From Limnohabitans sp. G3-2 (lineage in GTDB: Bacteria > Pseudomonadota > Gammaproteobacteria > Burkholderiales > Burkholderiaceae_C): a stretch of DNA of 64,000 nt. Under the pieces are notes generated by a model, which made no database searches, was not told where the DNA came from, and was given only the letters and a program-made list of their open reading frames with translations. Every line of letters begins with the position of its first letter. Positions within the stretch are counted from its first letter, which is position 1. The translations under genes and the position numbers were made by a program. The stretch is taken from the NCBI RefSeq assembly GCF_002778275.1, contig NZ_NESG01000001.1:1-64000 (forward strand). The letters run 5' to 3'. Shown piece after piece: positions 1-7,186 of this stretch.

Positions 1-60
1 AAGAGCTACAGGCTCAAGGAGGCGGCTGCTCGCTTGGTCGTCAATCCGGAAACGTCATAA
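1..60 (+). pseudogene. C-terminal end of an IS21-family IstB-like helper ATPase (partial at window edge)
   Basis: The first 19 codons read KSYRLKEAAARLVVNPETS and then a TAA stop. The SYRLKEA tail followed at once by tandem terminal repeats resembles the end of IstB, the AAA+ helper of IS21-family transposition. Only the tail is inside the window, so whether the element is intact cannot be judged. The identification rests on this short tail plus the adjacent terminal repeats; another transposition ATPase is possible. Confidence 0.5.
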
Positions 61-124
61 TCTGACGGCGCTGCCTGGGGGAATTTGGGGTGGCCACGGG
101 TGGGGGAATTTGGACTGGCCATCA
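61..124. mobile_element. End of an IS21-family insertion sequence
   Basis: Two direct copies of a TGGGGGAATTTGG-nn-TGGCC unit lie in tandem (about 75-93 and 101-120), directly after the IstB-like stop codon. Multiple terminal repeats ending in CA are typical of IS21-family ends; the likely last base is the A of ATCA at 124. The element lies to the left, and its insertion has removed the first half of the recombinase gene that follows. Confidence 0.55.
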
Positions 125-633
125 GGGGCTTTGCGCGACGCAACCGGGCCATGATGTTGCTCACGCACCTTGCGGGTTTGCGCATTGGAGAGGTGGCTTG
201 CTTGCGCTGGAGTGACGTAATCAACAACGATGGCACAGTGAAAGAAGAAATTCGCTTACTGCCCGACATGACTAAGGGTAGGCACGCTCGCACAGTCTTC
301 GTCAACATCAAATTACGTGAGGAACTACAGGCCTATGCCGCACAGGCCAAGTGTGTGGACAGAAGCTACCCATTTTTTGCAAGCCAAAAAAGCATCCTTA
401 CCGGGTTCAGCGCAAACAGCCTGGCCCAGACATTTGCGTTGTTGTACGCGGGTGCTGGACTGCAAGGCGCCAGCAGTCACAGCGGTCGCAGGACGTTTTT
501 AACCTCACTGGCTAACAAGGGCACTGCGATTCACATCCTCAAAACTTTGGCTGGCCATCGCAGCATCCAAACCACTGCCGCATATTTGTACAGCAGTCCA
601 AGCCAGCTGAAGGCTGCGGTTGAGCTTGCCTAG
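125..633 (+). pseudogene. Tyrosine recombinase/integrase, catalytic domain only (5' end lost to IS insertion)
   Basis: The reading frame holds the C-terminal catalytic domain of a phage/XerD-type integrase: the first catalytic Arg in AGLRIGE, the Lys region TKGRHART, the HxxR box HSGRR, the histidine in GHRS and the nucleophile Tyr in AAYLY near the end. The N-terminal SAM-like core-binding domain is absent, because the frame runs leftwards into the IS21 end. An ATG inside the IS end (position 85) could start a 182-residue protein, but without the DNA-binding arm it is unlikely to recombine. This looks like an old island integrase. Confidence 0.75.
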
Positions 634-655
634 CCATTGAAAGGCCAAAATTGTT

Positions 656-940
656 ATGACAAAAAATCCCGAAATTCTTGCGATTGAATTTTCGAACTCA
701 CTACAAGCACGCTTGACACATGAACAACTTCAAGAGGTCGTTCAGCGTAATGCCGTTGAAACATCACTCAATATTTGTCACTCACACGACTTTTGTGATG
801 CCAACATGGTTTTGTATGAGGTTTTTTTAAAAAATGGAATGGATCCAGCAATTGAAGGTGGCTTTGATCTATGGGGCAGCTTATGGGACAGGACTTGGAA
901 CTTGGCTAAGTTTCAGGAATTTAACATCACGAAACTTTAA
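656..940 (+). CDS. Hypothetical protein, 94 aa
   Basis: An uninterrupted 94-codon frame starts with ATG 22 bases after the broken integrase. It is acidic, has no membrane segment, and contains an NICHSHDFCDANMVLYEVF stretch and a Trp-rich C-terminal part (DLWGSLWDRTWN). No family is recognised. The region has the AT-richer composition of island cargo, and there is no strong ribosome binding site, so expression is uncertain. Confidence 0.4.
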   Translation: MTKNPEILAIEFSNSLQARLTHEQLQEVVQRNAVETSLNICHSHDFCDANMVLYEVFLKNGMDPAIEGGFDLWGSLWDRTWNLAKFQEFNITKL

Positions 941-1116
941 ATCTCTTTTGAAAGAACGAGGCGTCAAGATTAGCTAAGGATTTTGATTAGGCTCCAAGCC
1001 TTTTCGAGCCCTATCTCACCAGCTCACCTAGTGAGCCAGCTGTGCCCTAGTATTCATTGGAGACTTTGGTAAGTCTTTAGCGATCATCTTGAACTTACTC
1101 AATAGGTTAGCAATCT

Positions 1117-1190
1117 AGGATGATGGAGAAACAATCCACAAGGTTTCGGAGACAACTAGCGTTTCTTCGAACGGTAGACCGTCCCATCAG
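1117..1190 (+). pseudogene. Broken partial copy of the small GSDGS-type protein gene at 1655
   Basis: The reading frame gives GETIHKVSETTSVSSNG, almost identical to GESIHKVSETTSVSSNG in the intact gene at 1655. Upstream bases still resemble its first codons (WNLLNRLAI against WNIFGWFAT) but contain a stop, and the frame leaves the family after the SSNG motif. The copy ends just before an IS21-like remnant. Confidence 0.6.
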
Positions 1191-1250
1191 AACGAAGGAA
1201 CATTGAATCATCTGTCTTGTTGATGACTTCAATTGAGTGTTCCGTAACAA

Positions 1251-1340
1251 CGTGACCAGTAATTCCGATCGAACGTGACCGCTGATTCCGGGATCCTGAC
1301 CGGCCATTTCGGTTATCGTGACCGGTAAGCCGGTCTACAA
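1251..1340. repeat. Four tandem imperfect ~22-bp repeats, end of a decayed IS21-family element
   Basis: Units beginning CGTGACC or CCTGACC followed by a TTCCG-like end start at 1251, 1274, 1295 and 1317, a spacing of 21-23 bp. Repeats of this sort with a GTGACCG-nn-TTCCG core are typical of the transposase-binding ends of IS21-family elements. No intact transposase follows, only a degenerate start (1433). Confidence 0.55.
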
Positions 1341-1432
1341 CTCCGCCTCGGTGTTGCGCATGTATTTCATATTCAGGCCGAGTTAGCGTCAATCCTTTTT
1401 GCAGGACCGCTATGCGCGCCCCAAGGATCAAC

Positions 1433-1475
1433 ATGCGCAAACTCAAAGACGCCTAGCGTATCAAATTAGATGGCC
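1433..1475 (+). pseudogene. Degenerate start of an IS21 istA transposase gene
   Basis: The bases read MRKLKDA, a TAG stop, then RIKL. This matches the common IstA start (MRK-hydrophobic-x-x-VLRLKL) with the Val/Leu position turned into a stop codon. Homology fades after about 14 codons, so the rest of the transposase is gone. The spacing from the terminal repeats at 1251-1340 fits an IS21 left end. Confidence 0.45.
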
Positions 1476-1654
1476 AACCTATTGGCACTTGAACGCCAAG
1501 GCGATCCTTTACCCACTGACGCCGTTTGGTCGGTGTGAAATTTGTGCATACAGCTGTGGGTCAATTCTGGAAACGCCGATAAAGAACAGCCGACAGGCTC
1601 ACGTGATGAGCCAGTGGCAACCTAAGATCAGCAGAAATCCTCTGAAAGTTAATC

Positions 1655-1954
1655 ATGGACATCTGGAACATATTCGGCTGGTTCGCGACCTCCGATAAAG
1701 GCGAATCCATTCACAAGGTTTCGGAGACCACTAGCGTGTCATCGAATGGTACGGTCTACACAACCATGGGGCCGTTCACGCACGGGTCTGATGGGTCTGA
1801 TTACACCCAAACGGGTAGTTTCAGCTCAGACGGCAGCAACAGAATGGGAAGCATTGCGACCGGCTTGGGTGCAGTCTTTATCAAGTCACACCGGGATGAG
1901 GTTGACGATGGATTTTCCAGACGCCGTCATATGGATACAGATGAGTTCAACTAA
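1655..1954 (+). CDS. Small Gly/Ser/Asp-rich protein, 99 aa, function unknown
   Basis: The protein starts MDIWNIFGWF and continues with repeated short units (TVYTTMG, HGSDGSDYTQTGSF, SSDGSNRMGS, TGLGAVF). Small proteins with this SDGS/MGS repeat pattern occur scattered on plasmids and islands and have no known function. The C-terminal 25 residues are charged. A broken copy of the 5' half lies 540 bp upstream, with IS debris between them, so a duplication or an IS-split ancestral locus is likely. The ATG is preceded by a weak TGAAAG. Confidence 0.5.
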   Translation: MDIWNIFGWFATSDKGESIHKVSETTSVSSNGTVYTTMGPFTHGSDGSDYTQTGSFSSDGSNRMGSIATGLGAVFIKSHRDEVDDGFSRRRHMDTDEFN

Positions 1955-2114
1955 AACTGCTCGTTTTTATAGCAAAACAACCGCCTGCTCAACGAGCTGC
2001 GCAGCCTTGGGAGGTTCAAAGTAGTCACTCCGGAAGAGCATGTGATTGATCATGATTTATAAATATTTTTGCATTACAAGATGATGACGTCGATTGCTAA
2101 TGAATGCAGTCGGT

Positions 2115-2156
2115 TATAAAGCTTATAGTCATAGACGGCGGCTCAAATCATGAGCC
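2115..2156 (+). promoter_or_regulatory. Putative promoter -10 and operator of the WYL-led defence operon
   Basis: A TATAAA hexamer at 2115-2120 lies within TATAAAGCTTATA. A perfect 6-bp inverted repeat, GGCTCA (2140-2145) and TGAGCC (2151-2156), follows with a 5-bp spacer, 31 bp before the ATG of the WYL regulator. The arrangement would place the inverted repeat at or just after the transcription start, a common place for an autorepressor to bind. No good -35 at 17-bp spacing is visible. Confidence 0.35.
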
Positions 2157-2187
2157 TCAAAAGAAGAATTCCAAGGCATTCCACAAG

Positions 2188-3150
2188 ATGAGTGAGGTCA
2201 TCCGGCTCTACAAATACCAGGCGCTTCTGTCCAGCCGCCGGGCTTTGAGCCGCGCGGAGTTCATGGCCTTGCTGGAAGTGTCGTCAGCCACCTTCAAGAG
2301 GGACCTGGCCAAATTGCGCGACCAGCTTGGTATCCCCATCGAATATGACCGGGATGCCGGAGGATATGTACTGAAGAAGACCAGCGAAGCGCATGAGCTT
2401 CCAGGAATCTGGCTCAACAAAAGTGAACTGCTTGCTCTGGCAACGATCCAGAAGATGCTCAAGCAGCTTGCCCCCACCCTGCTTGGCTCTCACCTCATGC
2501 CACTTGAGGAAAAGTTGTCCGAGTTGCTCGAAAAGCAGGGATTGAACACCCCTGAACTGAGCCGACGGGTGAAATTGCTGGACGCGGGGAAACGGAGCGT
2601 CAGTAGTGGCATCTTTGAGACCGTGGCTCAAGCGACCTTCAACAGGAAGCGGCTGCTCCTCGAGCACTTCAATCGAACAACTGGCGGGCACAGTAGCCGC
2701 GATGTCTCACCCCAGGACTTGTCGTATTACAGGGGAAACTGGTATCTGAATGCTTGGTGCCATATGAGGGGTGAGCCCCGCAGGTTTTCCATTGATGCCA
2801 TAGAGGTTGCGACACAGCAGGAAGACGACACCCTGGAAATGTCGGATGAGGACATGCTCTCAGCCTTCGGACTTGGCTACGGGATTTATACAGGCCAGCC
2901 TCTGCAGAAGGCTCTGCTGGTCTTCTCCCCCGAGCGGGCCCGTTGGGTGCAGCAAGAACAATGGCACAAAGACCAGATCGGAAAACTTCTTCCGGATGGC
3001 CACTACCAACTTGAGGTCCCCTACACGGACGAACGGGAACTCGTGGCCGATCTTCTTGGCTACGGCAACTCGGTCAAGGTGCTCAAGCCCGCGTCACTCG
3101 TTAAATCAATGAAGAGCGCCCTAGCGGCTGCCATGAGCAATTACTCATGA
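2188..3150 (+). CDS. WYL-domain transcriptional regulator of the defence operon
   Basis: A 320-residue protein with an N-terminal winged helix ([20 protein letters not shown], then [13 protein letters not shown] as recognition helix), a central WYL domain ([20 protein letters not shown]) and a C-terminal WCX-type extension. WYL regulators head many phage-defence loci and usually repress them until a nucleic-acid or nucleotide signal binds the WYL domain. The start MSEVIRLYK is chosen because upstream codons are non-conserved in character; the longer ATG at 2104 is possible. Its stop overlaps the start of the sigma-factor gene by 4 bp (ATGA), so the two are translationally coupled. The ligand is unknown. 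Confidence 0.85.
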   Translation: MSEVIRLYKYQALLSSRRALSRAEFMALLEVSSATFKRDLAKLRDQLGIPIEYDRDAGGYVLKKTSEAHELPGIWLNKSELLALATIQKMLKQLAPTLLGSHLMPLEEKLSELLEKQGLNTPELSRRVKLLDAGKRSVSSGIFETVAQATFNRKRLLLEHFNRTTGGHSSRDVSPQDLSYYRGNWYLNAWCHMRGEPRRFSIDAIEVATQQEDDTLEMSDEDMLSAFGLGYGIYTGQPLQKALLVFSPERARWVQQEQWHKDQIGKLLPDGHYQLEVPYTDERELVADLLGYGNSVKVLKPASLVKSMKSALAAAMSNYS

Positions 3151-5651
3151 TCGGCATAGGCATCAAGTCCGCTCTGAACCGGCTACTCAAAATCGCAGTA
3201 GCCAATGGCGTCGAGAACGCCATAAAGGTACACATTGCGAAGGGTGATGATCTTAATGCCCGTGATGACGCAGGCAACACGCCGCTAATGATTGCGGCCA
3301 AAAAAAAACAGACCAATGCTTGCAGGCTACTTCTAGAGAACGGTGCCGACCCTCTGCTATTGGACTTGCAGGGAAAAGATGCAGTCGCGATAGCCTCCGA
3401 TGCAGGATGTAGCGAGACCGCTGAACTCATACAGTCGTTCATGCCAGTTCTTGTTGCAGCTCAGCCGATGAAACAAGTACCAGACCTTCTGCCTCCCGTC
3501 ACAACCGAACAGGCAACGGAGCCCTCTGCGACATCAAACGACTTCACAGTCGATCCTGTTCAGGATGAATTGAATTCAGAATGGAACATCGGGGATTGGG
3601 AACCGGAAGAGGAAGCCCCGCCCCCTGAAGAAAATCCTGAAATTGCGCTCAAGGTCAAAGTTCAGCAGAAAGCAATTTCAGAGCACGTTGCAATTGACAC
3701 TTCTGCCGACTGGGAGGGTTTTGATGTCTCGCTTCCCGAATTCGCAGAACCGATTGTCAGAACGGCCATCGCGGAAACACGTGCTGCAGTTAGAAGTGCA
3801 CTGCTGAGAGTCTTACGGGAGGGAAGTGTTCCGGACTTCCAGATCCAGGACGTTGCGTTGTCAGAATTCGGGATTGAAGATCTGGATTTCTCCAACAATA
3901 TTCGTCAGGTCATCAACGATCTGGGTGGCCAGACGGACGAACGACACGAATATGTTTCCATATTTGATGACTTCACTGTCCACCTAAATGAAGACGAGAC
4001 GGCCGAAGAAGAGCGTTACTTAAATAGTGCACTCGAATACCTAGACGACCTTTCGGGATCATCAAACGACCCAGGACGCCTGTACATGCGCGAAATGGGC
4101 AAGGCTGAACTGCTCTCACGTGAAGGTGAAATCGAAGTAGCCAAGCGCATCGAGAAAGGTCTGATGGATATGATGCAGGCGATCAGCGCGTCGCCTGCCA
4201 CCATCGCCGAGATCTTGCGCATGGCCAACGAAATCCGTGAAGGCAAGGTCGTCATCTCCACCGTGGTGGACGGTTTCGCCAACCTGAACGAAGCTGATGA
4301 CTATGTGGCCGAAGAAGACTTCGACGAATTCGACGAAGCCAATGAAGACGGGAACCATGACGACTCCCAAGCCCAGACCAAGCGTCTTGAGGAACTGAAA
4401 AACCAGGCGCTGGATCGGTTTGACCAGATTACCATTCTGTTTGAAGTGTTGCACAAGGTCTACGACAAAGAGGGTTGGGGAACATCCAACTACGTCAGGT
4501 CTCAGACCGCGCTGTCAGAAGAGCTGATGACCATCCGCTTCACCACCAAGGTCATTGAAATGCTGTGCGGCATAGTACGCGGTCAGGTGAACGATGTGCG
4601 CAAGATGGAACGCGAGCTTCGTCGAATCATCGTTGACAAATGCGGCTACCCACATGATCAGTTCTTGGCTGAATTCAGCGGACGTGATAGGAATGGCGGC
4701 CGTGTAGCTTCTCATCTGCTCGACCTCAAATGGATGGAGAAGCAGGCTACTTCCAGCATGCCCTGGGCTGCAAACATAGGGCGGAACATTTCGCAGATTC
4801 AGGACATTCAACGAAATCTGATCGATTTGCAGTGTCAAGTTGTGGTTCCATTGGATGAACTTAAGGACATCAACAAGCGCATGAACGCTGGCGACCGCGC
4901 CTGTCGAGATGCCAAGAGAGAAATGATCGAAGCCAACCTTCGGCTTGTGCTATCAATCGCAAAAAAATACACCAATCGCGGACTGGAATTCCTAGATCTT
5001 CTCCAAGAAGGAAATATCGGCCTAATGAAGGCTGTGGACAAATTTCAATATCGCCGTGGCTTCAAGTTCTCGACCTATGCCACTTGGTGGATCCGTCAAG
5101 CCGTTAGCCGCGCTGTTGCAGACCAGGCACGCACCATCCGAATTCCGGTGCACATGATCGAAACCATCAACAAACTCAACCGGATTTCGCGTCAATATTT
5201 CCAGGAGCACGGGACCAAGGCAGACGTTTCAGTTTTATCGGACCGGATGGAGATACCGGAGGACAGGATTCGACGAATCATTAAATCCGATATAGAACTC
5301 GTACCCCTGGATACGCTGCTCGATAAAGAGGGAAATCTGATGGCTCAACTGATTGAAGATGATGCTCAATCAGCCCCCATGAATGTCGCATTGCAGCACA
5401 ATATTTATGAAACAGTCAGGGATATTCTGGACAGTTTGACACCTAACGAGGCCCGCATTCTGAGGATGCGGTTTGGAATTGACCTGTCAACAGATCACAC
5501 GCTAGAAGAAGTTGGACAGGTATTCGGTGTGACACGAGAGCGCATCCGGCAGATTGAGTCAAAAGCCCTTCGAAAGTTGAAGCATCCGTCCCGAAGCGAC
5601 AAACTCAGAGACCTATTGGATATCGCCCATGAGCCCATCCAAACAGAATAA
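3147..5651 (+). CDS. Ankyrin-repeat RpoD-like sigma-70 factor inside a defence operon
   Basis: The 834-residue protein has ankyrin repeats at about 33-97 ([29 protein letters not shown]), an acidic Pro/Glu linker (100-190), a sigma-1.1-like segment (205-265), region 1.2 ([11 protein letters not shown], ~308), the non-conserved region with betaproteobacterial RpoD features ([19 protein letters not shown], ~383-401), region 2 (~590-665, [20 protein letters not shown]), region 3, and region 4.2 ([20 protein letters not shown], ~785). Promoter-reading residues match housekeeping RpoD closely. The sigma-finger part ([18 protein letters not shown], ~722-739) differs from the usual DDDDSHLGDF type. 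RpoD in this lineage lacks ankyrin repeats. It overlaps the WYL gene by 4 bp and the ATPase gene by 23 bp. The inferred role is redirecting RNA polymerase or sensing its takeover; neither is proven. Confidence 0.9.
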   Translation: MIGIGIKSALNRLLKIAVANGVENAIKVHIAKGDDLNARDDAGNTPLMIAAKKKQTNACRLLLENGADPLLLDLQGKDAVAIASDAGCSETAELIQSFMPVLVAAQPMKQVPDLLPPVTTEQATEPSATSNDFTVDPVQDELNSEWNIGDWEPEEEAPPPEENPEIALKVKVQQKAISEHVAIDTSADWEGFDVSLPEFAEPIVRTAIAETRAAVRSALLRVLREGSVPDFQIQDVALSEFGIEDLDFSNNIRQVINDLGGQTDERHEYVSIFDDFTVHLNEDETAEEERYLNSALEYLDDLSGSSNDPGRLYMREMGKAELLSREGEIEVAKRIEKGLMDMMQAISASPATIAEILRMANEIREGKVVISTVVDGFANLNEADDYVAEEDFDEFDEANEDGNHDDSQAQTKRLEELKNQALDRFDQITILFEVLHKVYDKEGWGTSNYVRSQTALSEELMTIRFTTKVIEMLCGIVRGQVNDVRKMERELRRIIVDKCGYPHDQFLAEFSGRDRNGGRVASHLLDLKWMEKQATSSMPWAANIGRNISQIQDIQRNLIDLQCQVVVPLDELKDINKRMNAGDRACRDAKREMIEANLRLVLSIAKKYTNRGLEFLDLLQEGNIGLMKAVDKFQYRRGFKFSTYATWWIRQAVSRAVADQARTIRIPVHMIETINKLNRISRQYFQEHGTKADVSVLSDRMEIPEDRIRRIIKSDIELVPLDTLLDKEGNLMAQLIEDDAQSAPMNVALQHNIYETVRDILDSLTPNEARILRMRFGIDLSTDHTLEEVGQVFGVTRERIRQIESKALRKLKHPSRSDKLRDLLDIAHEPIQTE

Positions 5652-7152
5652 TCAGATTGCAACAAGGAACGCACCACCAAGGGCCAGCGCCATGCTGGAA
5701 TCTCTACGTGGGCTCGGTTACTCGACCGCTGCTGCTCTGGCCGACATCATCGACAACAGCATTTCCGCTGGTGCAACAACAGTGGATATCAAGTTCAACT
5801 GGAAAGAAAAGTCGAGCAACATCTATATTCTGGACAACGGGTCCGGAATGAGTGACCAAGAGCTTGAGAGCGCCATGACACTTGGCAACAAAAACCCTCT
5901 CGACGAACGATCACCGCACGATCTTGGCAGATTCGGAATGGGGCTCAAAACAGCCTCGTTCTCGCAATGCAAACGTCTCACGGTTGCATCCAGAAAGAAC
6001 GGCGTCAACAGCTGTCTGCGATGGGATCTTGATTTGCTGACAGCCAATCCGGACATAGGATGGGTCCTGATTGAAGGACCGGCACCCGGATCCGAGGACC
6101 TGCCTGGAAAGCTGGAATCTCTCGGCCACGGGACAATCGTGATTTGGGAGATTCTTGACCGCATCGTCACTGAAAGCTTTACGGTCAATGACTTCCTGGC
6201 CTTGATGGAAGAACAGGTCGAGCGTCACTTGGCCATGGTTTTTCATCGGTTGCTCGAAGGACACCATCCCAAACTGCGACTCAACCTGAATGGAAAAAAG
6301 ATCGAGGCATGGGATCCTTTCCTTAGTGGCCATCCCGCGAAACCATGGACATCTCCAGTCCAGAGGCACATGACCTCATGTGGAGGCATTGAAGTTCAAT
6401 GCCACGTCCTCCCTCACAGGGACAAATTGACAGACAGGGAATACGAGATCAACGGTGGTCCTGGCGGGTGGAACGCTCAACAGGGTTTTTACGTTTACCG
6501 AAACCAGCGGCTTCTGGTCGCTGGTGGATGGCTGGGGCTGGGACAGTCCAGAGCCTGGAACCGCGAAGAGCCCCACAGGCTTGCACGTATTCGGCTGGAC
6601 ATCCCCAACACGGCAGATACAGACTGGAAAATTGACGTCAAGAAGTCAGTTGCACGCCCCCCTGTAGCGTTGCGTCCCTGGTTGACCAGTATGGCAACTG
6701 ACACGCGGGAACGTGCCCGTCGGGTCTTTGCCTACCGAGGAAGCCCAACCAATATCAATGCGGGTACTCCAATCGAGCAAGCCTGGAAGGTGGAGCGTAC
6801 GTCCAAGGGAATCCGCTACAGGATCGACGAGGCGCATCCGAGCATTGCAGCTGTTCTTGATGACGCCACCTCCACCCAGAAGGATCTGATCATCAGCATG
6901 CTAAGGGTCATTGAAGAGACTGTTCCTGTTCAGAAAATCTGGCTGGACACTGCCGAGCAAAAGGAAACCCCAGTCACAAGCTTCGCTTCCAGCTCAGACG
7001 AAGCGGTTTTGAAGGTAATGAAAACCTTGTTCAGGAATATGGTTATACGTAAGGGCATGGATATCGCGGATGCAAGGGCGAGACTAGCCTGCACAGATCC
7101 ATTTCAAAATTTTCCTCATCTGATTGCACAGCTTTCCGAACCGGAATCCTGA
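5629..7152 (+). CDS. MORC/MutL-like GHKL ATPase of an R-M-like defence system
   Basis: A 507-residue protein with the Bergerat ATP-binding fold: N box LADIIDNS (37-44), G1 box DNGSGM (69-74) and G2 box [11 protein letters not shown] (100-110). An S5-type transducer domain follows, with a WKIDVKKS lysine motif near residue 337 that would contact the ATP gamma phosphate. Prokaryotic relatives lie beside Z1, nuclease and methylase genes in restriction-like clusters and probably act as ATP-driven DNA clamps. The start overlaps the sigma gene by 23 bp. The C-terminal ~120 residues have no recognised fold. All core ATPase residues are present, so it should be active. Confidence 0.88.
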   Translation: MSPSKQNNQIATRNAPPRASAMLESLRGLGYSTAAALADIIDNSISAGATTVDIKFNWKEKSSNIYILDNGSGMSDQELESAMTLGNKNPLDERSPHDLGRFGMGLKTASFSQCKRLTVASRKNGVNSCLRWDLDLLTANPDIGWVLIEGPAPGSEDLPGKLESLGHGTIVIWEILDRIVTESFTVNDFLALMEEQVERHLAMVFHRLLEGHHPKLRLNLNGKKIEAWDPFLSGHPAKPWTSPVQRHMTSCGGIEVQCHVLPHRDKLTDREYEINGGPGGWNAQQGFYVYRNQRLLVAGGWLGLGQSRAWNREEPHRLARIRLDIPNTADTDWKIDVKKSVARPPVALRPWLTSMATDTRERARRVFAYRGSPTNINAGTPIEQAWKVERTSKGIRYRIDEAHPSIAAVLDDATSTQKDLIISMLRVIEETVPVQKIWLDTAEQKETPVTSFASSSDEAVLKVMKTLFRNMVIRKGMDIADARARLACTDPFQNFPHLIAQLSEPES

Positions 7153-7186
7153 ATGCGAAGATGAATCAGACCCGACTGGAATAGAA

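Noticed and set aside
1018..1041. Dyad AGCTCAC-CTA-GTGAGC as a terminator
   Set aside because: The stem is short and there is no T-run on either side.
3147..5651. Treating the sigma gene as the genome's main rpoD
   Set aside because: The ankyrin repeats, changed finger region and coupling to defence genes argue for an extra copy. The normal rpoD would be expected elsewhere in the chromosome.
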